A stretch of DNA of 21,672 nucleotides from DATGSL01 sp964645585 (GTDB lineage: Bacteria; Verrucomicrobiota; Verrucomicrobiia; Opitutales; T3Sed10-336): NCBI GenBank assembly GCA_964645585.1, contig CAZYAN010000061.1:1-21672 (forward strand), read 5' to 3'. A program made the translations under genes and the position numbers. Below the pieces are notes generated by a model that was not told where the DNA came from, did no database searches, and was given only the letters and a program-made list of their open reading frames with translations. Of this stretch, positions 15,972-21,672 are shown one piece after another (within the stretch, counting starts at the first letter, position 1; each line of letters opens with the position of its first letter).

Positions 15972-16385
15972 GTGAAGCTTTCGGTAAAAATGGAATACGC
16001 GTGCCGGGTGCTGGCCCAGTTGGCGCGACTCTCTGCTAATGAGGAACTTGCACATATCGAGACGCTTGCCAAGGCCGAGGAAATCCCGGCGAATTACCTC
16101 GCGCAGATCCTGTCGGAGTTGCGGAACGGCGGATTGATTATCAGCCGCCGCGGAAAATTTGGCGGCTACGCGCTGGCCCGGCACCCGGAGGAAATCTCGC
16201 TATTCGACATCATTAAGGTCGTCGATCCCGAAATGACTGAATTTCAGCCGAACCTGAAAGGCGCTTCGGGAGAGCGGGTCAGCGAGATTTGGAAGGAGGT
16301 TCAGCGCGCGTTTGTCGCGAAAACCAAGGAATACACGCTCGACATGATGGCCAGCGACGGCGACGAGGAGATGTATTACATTTGA
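15972..16385 (+). CDS. Rrf2-family regulator lacking the Fe-S cysteines
   Basis: This 137-residue winged-helix protein has the Rrf2 pattern: MKLSVKMEYACRVLAQLA, a helix-turn-helix around ETLAKAEEIPANYLAQILSELRNGG, and the wing SRRGKFGGYALA. The only cysteine is Cys11, inside the first helix. The cysteine cluster of IscR/NsrR/RirA is absent, so it cannot bind a cluster in the usual way and its signal is unknown. The start is GTG without a Shine-Dalgarno sequence; no nearby ATG is available. It is divergent from gyrB and convergent with the dehydrogenase gene, so it probably forms its own unit under autoregulation. Confidence 0.88.
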   Translation: MKLSVKMEYACRVLAQLARLSANEELAHIETLAKAEEIPANYLAQILSELRNGGLIISRRGKFGGYALARHPEEISLFDIIKVVDPEMTEFQPNLKGASGERVSEIWKEVQRAFVAKTKEYTLDMMASDGDEEMYYI

Positions 16386-16390
16386 AAAGC

Positions 16391-16411
16391 GGAAAGTGGA
16401 AAGTGGAAAGC
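16391..16411. repeat. Three tandem copies of a 7-mer, GGAAAGT
   Basis: GGAAAGT is repeated three times, the third copy ending in C, in the 80-bp space between the convergent Rrf2 and dehydrogenase stops. The purine-rich strand continues into a G-rich stretch to about 16422. No terminator-like stem is visible here. Confidence 0.7.
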
Positions 16412-16465
16412 GGGCGGGGAGGTACGGACGGAAAGCGCCCCGCACGCTTCAGGCTGAGGCTCAGA

Positions 16466-17731
16466 TTACGGGAAGAGGCCGCGGGCGGCTTTGGCGCCGC
16501 CGACCCGGCTGATGCCGAGGGTGAGCGCGGCCATGCGCATGCTGAGATTGTAGGTTTTCTGCTGCTCTAAAATGTTCTGGTGCGCCCGGTCGAGGATCTC
16601 ATACAAGCGCTCGAAGACTTCGTCGCGCTTCCAAAAACTGCTTTGCAAATCCTGCACCCACTCGAAATAGGAGACGATGACGCCGCCCGAGTTGCACAGG
16701 ATGTCGGGAATCACGGCGATGTCCCCGCGTTCATTGAGAATCGTATCGGCCGCATTGCTCGTCGGTCCGTTCGCGGCTTCGGCGAGGATGCGGCAGCGCA
16801 GGCGGCCGGCGTTCTTCTCCGTAATGACCCGTTCAAGAGCGGCGGGAATGAGTACGGTGCATTCCAGTTCGAGCAATTCGTCGTTCGTCAATGTATCGCC
16901 GCCCGACCAGCCTTCCAGGGAGCCGTGCTTGCGAGCGTAGGCGACCGCGTCGTTGAGATCGAGCCCGCCTGCCCGGTAATAACCGCCGGAGATGTCACTG
17001 ATGGCAACGACGCGGCACCCGTATTCGTTCAGAGCAAGGGAAGCCTCGGAGCCGACGTTGCCGAAGCCTTGAATGGCGATGGTCGCTTCACGCAGCGGGA
17101 TGTTGAGCATTTCAAGCGTCCGCATCACAAGATAGGCGACACCGCGTCCCGTCGCCTCGCGGCGCCCTTCGGAGCCGCCAACCGAAAGCGGCTTGCCCGT
17201 GACGATCGCCGGCACCGTGTTGCCGACGTGGTTGGCGTAGGTATCCATCATCCAGGCCATCACGCTTTCACTGGTGCCCATGTCGGGCGCCATGATGTCG
17301 ATCGATGGTCCCACAAACGGGATCATTTCCTGCATGTAGCGCCTGGAGAGGCGTTGAAGCTCGCTCTGGCTCAACGAGTGAGGGTCGACCGCGACGCCGC
17401 CTTTGGCCCCGCCGTAAGGAAGTCCCGCCAGCGCGCATTTCCAGCTCATCCACATCGCGAGCGCGGCGATCTCACCGACATGGACGTTCGGATGAAACCG
17501 AACACCGCCTTTCGTGGGGCCAAGCGACAGGTGATGCTGCACCCGGAAGCCTTCGAACATCTCCATGCTTCCGTCGTCGCGTTGCAACGGCAGCGTGACG
17601 GCCAGGCAGCGCTTCGGGTATTTGCACCGCTCTCGGACTTCCTCGGGGAGATCAATGATGTCCGCCGCGAGGTCGAATTGGCGGCAAGCCATCCGAAAGA
17701 CTTCACTGTCGCTGTAAAGACCAGAGATCAT
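16466..17731 (-). CDS. Glu/Leu/Phe/Val dehydrogenase family, probably glutamate dehydrogenase
   Basis: This 421-residue cytoplasmic enzyme probably interconverts glutamate with 2-oxoglutarate and ammonia. Substrate and catalytic residues are in place: Lys74 in GPTKGGVRFHP, Lys98 in MSWKCAL, the catalytic Lys110 in PYGGAKGG, and Asp150 in APDMGTSE. The nucleotide fold has GFGNVGS at 222-228, with an acidic residue (Asp246) after the second strand, which favours NAD over NADP. Length is typical of the hexameric short form. Leucine or phenylalanine dehydrogenases are usually shorter, so glutamate is preferred. It lies 164 bp downstream of the aminotransferase on the same strand and may be separately transcribed. 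There is no Shine-Dalgarno sequence. Confidence 0.92.
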   Translation of the reverse strand: MISGLYSDSEVFRMACRQFDLAADIIDLPEEVRERCKYPKRCLAVTLPLQRDDGSMEMFEGFRVQHHLSLGPTKGGVRFHPNVHVGEIAALAMWMSWKCALAGLPYGGAKGGVAVDPHSLSQSELQRLSRRYMQEMIPFVGPSIDIMAPDMGTSESVMAWMMDTYANHVGNTVPAIVTGKPLSVGGSEGRREATGRGVAYLVMRTLEMLNIPLREATIAIQGFGNVGSEASLALNEYGCRVVAISDISGGYYRAGGLDLNDAVAYARKHGSLEGWSGGDTLTNDELLELECTVLIPAALERVITEKNAGRLRCRILAEAANGPTSNAADTILNERGDIAVIPDILCNSGGVIVSYFEWVQDLQSSFWKRDEVFERLYEILDRAHQNILEQQKTYNLSMRMAALTLGISRVGGAKAARGLFP

Positions 17732-17794
17732 GGCTGGATGATTGTGTGATTAATCTGCGAGAAAAAGTTGTTGTACGACCAAGGAATAGGATGG

Positions 17795-17853
17795 CGTCCC
17801 CGAAGCTTCGCTGGACGGCGTACATGATAGCACAAGTTCGGCGTTTCGCCGAA
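17795..17853. repeat. Paired palindromes between aminotransferase and dehydrogenase genes
   Basis: CGTCC (17795-17799) pairs with GGACG (17813-17817), enclosing the self-complementary CGAAGCTTCG (17801-17810). Twenty bases further, TTCGGCG (17837-17843) pairs perfectly with CGCCGAA (17847-17853) around TTT. The second stem could end the aminotransferase transcript, but no T-run follows on the minus strand. The pair looks more like a REP-type element. Confidence 0.4.
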
Positions 17854-17895
17854 ACGAAGTCATTGTCCGCCTGATCCCGGCCGAATTGTATTGAG

Positions 17896-18747
17896 TTACC
17901 CGATACGACTGAAGATTGCCGCCTCGTAAAGATCCTGAAGCCGGCAGGTCAATTCGCCAGGCGATCCGTTGCCAACCGCCTGTCCGTCGATGGCGACAAC
18001 CGGCATGACTTCGTTTGTGGTGCTCGTCAGAAACACTTCATCCGCCGCGAGCAGTTCATCGGTGGAAAAGGTTTCTTCTCGCACCGGGATGCCGGCCTCC
18101 TCGCAAAGTTCGAGGATTTTTCGGCGCGTGACGCCGTTCAGGATAAAGTTATTGGCCGGGTGCGTAAAAACGGTGCCGTTCGCGATTCGGTAAACGTTGG
18201 AAAACGCGCCTTCGGTTACAATCCCGTCGCGGTGCTGAACGGCCTCGTAGCAGCCTTTCCCGGTGGCTGCCTGGCGTCCGAGTATATTCGGGAGAAGATT
18301 CACGCTTTTGATATCGCAGCGCAGCCAGCGGATGTCGGGCGTCAGCGCGACGCTTACGCCGTTTTTCAGCTTCTCGGAGGGGCGAGCAAGTTCGCGGCAG
18401 TAGGCGAGCCATTGCACCGGCAGATCCGCCGGCGGAAATTCCTGGACACGCGGATGAACGCCGCGGGTGACCTGAATATAAACGGTTCCCGTCCCGACGC
18501 CGGTTTTCTGGAAAAGCTCGTCGAGGCGCGCGCTGAGGGCTTGGCGGCTGAAACCGAGCGACATGCCGAGCTCGGTCGCGCTCCGTTCGAGGCGGACAAG
18601 ATGTTCGTCCATCAAGAACGGCTCGCCATCGTAGAGACGGACGACCTCGTAGATTCCGTCGCCGAACTGGTAGCCTCGGTCGTCGATGTCGACTCGCGCT
18701 TCGTTCCGCGGAATGAAGGTATCGTTAAATAGGATCAGGTTGTTCAT
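17896..18747 (-). CDS. D-amino-acid aminotransferase-like PLP enzyme (fold type IV)
   Basis: This 283-residue enzyme is close in length and motifs to Bacillus D-amino-acid aminotransferase, which exchanges the amino group between D-amino acids and 2-oxo acids, for example forming D-glutamate. The catalytic Lys147 is in CDIKSVNLLPN. VTEGAFSNV (177-185), THPANNFILNGVTR (195-208) and TSTTNEVMPV (241-250) bind the cofactor. Of the D-enzyme carboxylate trap, Tyr33 and Arg100 are kept, but the position of Bacillus His100 is Gln102, so substrate choice may differ. Branched-chain aminotransferase or aminodeoxychorismate lyase are less likely. I chose the ATG at 18747; the frame stays open upstream, but that part lies over a tandem repeat and the symporter's 3' end. 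The symporter gene ends 31 bp upstream, so they are probably one operon. Confidence 0.87.
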   Translation of the reverse strand: MNNLILFNDTFIPRNEARVDIDDRGYQFGDGIYEVVRLYDGEPFLMDEHLVRLERSATELGMSLGFSRQALSARLDELFQKTGVGTGTVYIQVTRGVHPRVQEFPPADLPVQWLAYCRELARPSEKLKNGVSVALTPDIRWLRCDIKSVNLLPNILGRQAATGKGCYEAVQHRDGIVTEGAFSNVYRIANGTVFTHPANNFILNGVTRRKILELCEEAGIPVREETFSTDELLAADEVFLTSTTNEVMPVVAIDGQAVGNGSPGELTCRLQDLYEAAIFSRIG

Positions 18748-18750
18748 TTC

Positions 18751-18778
18751 GGTGGGAAGGTGGGAAGGTGGGAAGGTG
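18751..18778. repeat. Tandem 8-mer (3.5 copies) just before the aminotransferase start
   Basis: The unit GGTGGGAA is repeated 3.5 times on the plus strand. It fills nearly all the space between the symporter stop and the aminotransferase ATG, leaving three bases before the ATG. In the message it is a CACCTTCC-type pyrimidine tract and there is no Shine-Dalgarno sequence. The G-rich strand could form a two- or three-layer quadruplex. Such short tandem repeats can change copy number by slippage. Confidence 0.85.
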
Positions 18779-20083
18779 CTATCGAGTTGTTTCTGTTTCC
18801 GCGTTTCCCTTGGACTCCTCTTCTTCCGCGATTTGAAGCTCGCGGAGTGACGTGTTGTAGCATTCCAGATTAAGTTGTCCCTCGCTCTTGGCAACGATAC
18901 AGCTGACGGCGGAATCGCCGGTAATGTTGATGGCGGTTCGCGCCATGTCGACAATGCGGTCGACACTGTAGACGATCGCTATTCCTTCCGCCGGCAGGCC
19001 CGCTTGCTTCAGCACCATCGCGAGCATGATCAATCCCGCGCCCGGCACGCCGGCGGTCCCGATGGACGCGAGCGTCGCGGCGAGAATCACCATCAGGTAA
19101 TCACCAAAGCCGAGCGCGATGCCGAATGCTTGCGCGATGAAGACGGTCGCGACGCCTTGCATGATCGCCGTACCGTCCATGTTGACCGTTGCGCCGAGGG
19201 GAATGGTGAATGAGGCCACCGAGTTGGAGACACCCATCCGCTTCTGAGCGATGCGAAGGGACACCGGAATCGTCGCGGCACTGCTCGCGGTACTGAAGGC
19301 GAAGACCTGCGCCGGCCAAATTTTTGCGAGGAAATGCCTGGGATTCAGTCCGCTCAGCAGTTTGAGGAGAACAGGGTAAACAACATAGCCATGGAACGCC
19401 AGAACAGCGAGGACGAGGACGAGGTACTTGACCATGTACCCGAAGGCCTCGAAACCTTGCGTGGCGAACACGCGAGCGATCAGGGCGAAGACACCGATCG
19501 GCGCCATCCACATCACGATTGTGACGAGTTTCATCACGATCTCCATGAGGTCCTCGAAAACCCGCAGCACACGTTTTCCAGCCTCGCCCGCCATCGTCAT
19601 CGCCATGCCGAAGAGAATGGAAAACACGATGATCTGGAGAATGTTTCCATCCGCCATCGCGCCGAAGAAATTGTTCGGAATGAGGTCGATCAGCACTTCG
19701 GTCAGTGGCGGCGGTTCCTGGACCGTGACGGTATTCTCGGTTTGCAGATCAAAGCCGCGCCCGGGCCCGACGAGGACCGCCGCGCCCAGTGCCATCGCGA
19801 TCGCCAAGGCGGTCGTTCCCAGATAAAATACGACCGTTTTTGTGCCGAGCCGGCCGAGCCGCCGGATGTCGTCGAGCGCCGCTGTGCCGGCGACCAGCGA
19901 GACCACAACAACGGGGATGACCAAAACCATCAGCAGGGATAGGAAGCCTTGGCCGACGACCTGAAGGAGGCCATCGGTAACCAAGCTTCCAATCCATTCA
20001 ATATCCTGGCCCCAGTTGAGCAGCAGTCCCGCGAGAGCTCCGAGGCCCATCGCGTAAAGAATCCAAAGTGTCAGTCGATGCAT
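18779..20083 (-). CDS. gltP: Dicarboxylate/amino acid:cation symporter, probably glutamate/aspartate
   Basis: This 434-residue inner-membrane protein of the DAACS (GltPh) family imports acidic amino acids with protons or sodium. Hallmarks are the serine-rich hairpin FSTASSAATIP at 263-273, NMDGT at 301-305, GTAGVPGAG at 342-350 and DRIVDMARTAINITGD at 375-390. In that last motif Asp379 and Arg382 match GltPh Asp394 and Arg397, and the Arg indicates an acidic side-chain substrate. C4-dicarboxylates (DctA) remain possible. It has a clear AGGAG seven bases before the ATG, the only strong Shine-Dalgarno sequence in the window. The aminotransferase follows after 31 bp. Confidence 0.93.
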   Translation of the reverse strand: MHRLTLWILYAMGLGALAGLLLNWGQDIEWIGSLVTDGLLQVVGQGFLSLLMVLVIPVVVVSLVAGTAALDDIRRLGRLGTKTVVFYLGTTALAIAMALGAAVLVGPGRGFDLQTENTVTVQEPPPLTEVLIDLIPNNFFGAMADGNILQIIVFSILFGMAMTMAGEAGKRVLRVFEDLMEIVMKLVTIVMWMAPIGVFALIARVFATQGFEAFGYMVKYLVLVLAVLAFHGYVVYPVLLKLLSGLNPRHFLAKIWPAQVFAFSTASSAATIPVSLRIAQKRMGVSNSVASFTIPLGATVNMDGTAIMQGVATVFIAQAFGIALGFGDYLMVILAATLASIGTAGVPGAGLIMLAMVLKQAGLPAEGIAIVYSVDRIVDMARTAINITGDSAVSCIVAKSEGQLNLECYNTSLRELQIAEEEESKGNAETETTR

Positions 20084-20090
20084 GAGTCGT

Positions 20091-20095
20091 CTCCT
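20091..20095 (-). promoter_or_regulatory. Strong ribosome-binding site of the symporter gene
   Basis: AGGAG on the minus strand, seven bases before the ATG. It is notable because the other starts in this window lack anything comparable. Confidence 0.75.
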
Positions 20096-20129
20096 GGAGG
20101 TCTCCCGAAGAGGGGTTGCGCGAAACAGC

Positions 20130-20175
20130 GGCGAGCGGACAGTCCTGTCCGCCGGGCGAACTGGAGCGCTCGCCC
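20130..20175. repeat. Composite palindromic intergenic element
   Basis: Three overlapping inverted repeats are present. GCGGACAG (20135-20142) pairs with CTGTCCGC (20145-20152). GGGCGA (20154-20159) pairs with TCGCCC (20170-20175). An outer pair GGCGAGCG (20130-20137) and CGCTCGCC (20167-20174) encloses the first and is mutually exclusive with parts of the others. It lies between the peptidase stop and the symporter start, and has no T-run. The compact design resembles REP/BIME-type dispersed elements. Confidence 0.55.
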
Positions 20176-20217
20176 TTCCAATCTGCTGCCGCGGCCATTA
20201 CTTTTTGTAATCATTCG

Positions 20218-21672
20218 CTACTGTTTTCTGAGCTTTCCCCGCAGTTCGTCCTTTTCAGGCGAATACTCCGGATCGCCGAATGGATAAAAGTCGTTTAACG
20301 CGATGTTGCGGTAATCGAGAGCATCCAGTCGGGTTGTCCCGAACCAGTCCCCCGGTGCGTCAACCAAGAGAATCGTTTTCGCGTAGCCGCTCTCATCGAA
20401 GCCTCGCCGGAAATGCACCCGGCTTTTCAGCACGAAAACGTCAAAATCGTCCGGATCGATCGGTCCGAACCGGACGCTGTCCAGCGTGGTGTTCTGCTGG
20501 TAGGCCGGAACGAGGATCAGCGAGTTGCCTTCACCCCATTCGATGACCGCGACTCGGTCGTAGCTCCATTGTGAACCGCGCCAAGCGACGGTGCCGCGGA
20601 TGCGAACCGGTTCGCCGGCCTGCTCGCCGGTATACCCGCCTACGTCGCGGTCGAAAACATCGCCCGGCTGCAAATCGCGCTCCCAAATCCAGTCGAGCGC
20701 CGGCTGATCGGTGAGCGAAGCGTAGAGGATCCGCCGCACTCCAGCATCGATGAGGGCGCGCAGCGTCCAGGTGGCATCGCCGGGACGGTCCCAGTAATCC
20801 GCCAGCACAACCGGAGTCTGTCCCGCTTCGATCGCTTCCGCGGCCCGGCGCACGGCTTCGTCCGGCCGAGGAAACTCACCCTTTGCCCAATCCTTCCGGA
20901 CCCGCCAAATGAATTCGGCCATGTCGTCGGCGATCTCTTCCGCCAGTTCCTGATCGTCATCGGTGGTGACATGGATGCTCGTCCCGACATCGGGAACGTC
21001 GGACCACGGGAAACCGAGGAAGATGTTGACGATGGCATCCGGTTCCCGGTCCTCCCAGCGGCGCGCGCGTTCCATAACATCCATCATCGGCGCCTGGCCG
21101 GTCCACTGCACGACCGTTGCCGTCAGGATCGGAGGGCGCCGAACGGCGGAGGTTGGCCGGTAGTTGCCACGCATCACCTGCCGAAGAAATCGCGCGGCGC
21201 GCTGACCCTGCCGGTAGGCGTCGTAATGCGGATAACGTTTGGTGACAAACATGCCGTCGGCCCATTTCAGAAACTCGGCATCCTCGTTGCCGTGAAGGTC
21301 AAAGGTCGCGGCGATCGGAACATCCGGGCCGACAACCTCGCGGAAGCGGCGGGCGATCTCGGCCTCCGGCCGCGGGATGTTCCGGACGGCCATCGCCCCG
21401 TGCAAGGCGAGGAAAACGCCGTCGACCGGCATCGCTTCCCGCAGATCATCGAGCATCAGCCCGACAAAATGATCGAACGCCAGCTCCTGATTCCAGCTTC
21501 GTGACGTTCCCCCGAAAACGGACCGGGGCGAGCTCAGGCCGATCAGCTCCATGTCGCCAAAATCTTCCGCCTCGGCGGCAAATCCGCGCGTATAACCGCT
21601 CATGCGCAGAACCCGGTCTCCGGTCCGCGGCGGTCCGGAATGCGTCCAGTCTTCAATCCCAGGATCGCCGCC
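20218..21672 (-). CDS. M81 family (MlrC-like) metallopeptidase, N-terminus cut by window edge
   Basis: The frame is open to the right end of the window, giving 484 visible residues. The codons before the internal ATG at 21603 (TGDRVLR, then MSGYTRGF) fit the family's N-terminal domain, so the gene starts outside, probably only a few dozen codons away. Family motifs are ALHGAM, DLHGN (metal-binding region) and KRYPHYDAYRQG, lying about 66-71, 102-106 and 122-133 residues from that ATG. A C-terminal MlrC domain (VVLADYWDRPGDATWT, and further on SLILVPAYQQNTTLDS) follows. MlrC of Sphingomonas hydrolyses linearised microcystin; for most members the substrate is unknown, so 'peptidase' is family-based. 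No signal peptide can be judged. The acidic amino-acid symporter gene follows 134 bp downstream. Confidence 0.88.
   Translation of the reverse strand, partial: GGDPGIEDWTHSGPPRTGDRVLRMSGYTRGFAAEAEDFGDMELIGLSSPRSVFGGTSRSWNQELAFDHFVGLMLDDLREAMPVDGVFLALHGAMAVRNIPRPEAEIARRFREVVGPDVPIAATFDLHGNEDAEFLKWADGMFVTKRYPHYDAYRQGQRAARFLRQVMRGNYRPTSAVRRPPILTATVVQWTGQAPMMDVMERARRWEDREPDAIVNIFLGFPWSDVPDVGTSIHVTTDDDQELAEEIADDMAEFIWRVRKDWAKGEFPRPDEAVRRAAEAIEAGQTPVVLADYWDRPGDATWTLRALIDAGVRRILYASLTDQPALDWIWERDLQPGDVFDRDVGGYTGEQAGEPVRIRGTVAWRGSQWSYDRVAVIEWGEGNSLILVPAYQQNTTLDSVRFGPIDPDDFDVFVLKSRVHFRRGFDESGYAKTILLVDAPGDWFGTTRLDALDYRNIALNDFYPFGDPEYSPEKDELRGKLRKQ

Noticed and set aside
18748..18966. N-terminal extension of the aminotransferase by 73 codons
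   Set aside because: It would translate the GGTGGGAA repeat and the symporter's 3' end out of frame. The ATG at 18747 begins exactly where the family does.
20197..20211. ATTAC-TTTTT-GTAAT stem just after the peptidase stop as a terminator
   Set aside because: The stem is only 5 bp and AT-rich, and on the coding (minus) strand it is not followed by a T-run.

Overview
The window looks like ordinary chromosome from a Gram-negative, didermic, moderately high-GC bacterium. It has an outer-membrane porin with a terminal Phe, periplasmic binding proteins, and a GyrB with the long insert usual in Gram-negatives. The gene repertoire suggests Verrucomicrobiota or a PVC relative: an Rrf2 regulator, a YezD-type protein, a porin and a sulfate ABC operon together, the second-type citramalate synthase, an FGE-fold protein, and an M81 peptidase. 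This placement is an inference from gene style and is only moderately secure. I see no rRNA, tRNA, CRISPR array, transposase or phage gene.

Left third (1-7131, + strand). The 3' end of an FGE-sulfatase-fold gene is followed by a sulfur-uptake locus. The order is an Rrf2 regulator with four clustered cysteines, a translationally coupled YezD/DUF2292 small protein, an apparently structured leader of about 150 nt, an OprP-type porin, a sulfate-binding protein, then cysT, cysW and cysA. Together these form a complete sulfate route: outer-membrane pore, periplasmic capture, two-permease channel and ATPase. The regulator sits at the head of the locus.

Middle (7170-10594). A citramalate synthase gene (isoleucine precursor pathway) is followed by an unrecognised multi-pass membrane protein. 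Convergent to that is an exported BamE-like/coiled-coil protein of unknown role. 10807-15841 on the minus strand is gyrB followed by gyrA. A second, cysteine-poor Rrf2 regulator is divergent from gyrB, with a perfect palindrome between the two.

Right part (16466-21672, all minus strand). In transcription order: an M81/MlrC-like metallopeptidase cut by the window edge, an acidic amino-acid:cation symporter, a D-amino-acid aminotransferase-like enzyme and a Glu/Leu/Phe/Val-type dehydrogenase. These suit uptake and nitrogen transfer from peptides or amino acids around glutamate and 2-oxoglutarate.

The main unexplained signals are non-coding. They are the folded leader and start-abutting hairpin in front of the porin, one palindrome near each Rrf2 gene, a family of intergenic hairpins with GAGCGG/CCGCTC arms, short tandem repeats at gene borders, and a general lack of Shine-Dalgarno sequences with pyrimidine tracts in front of several start codons.
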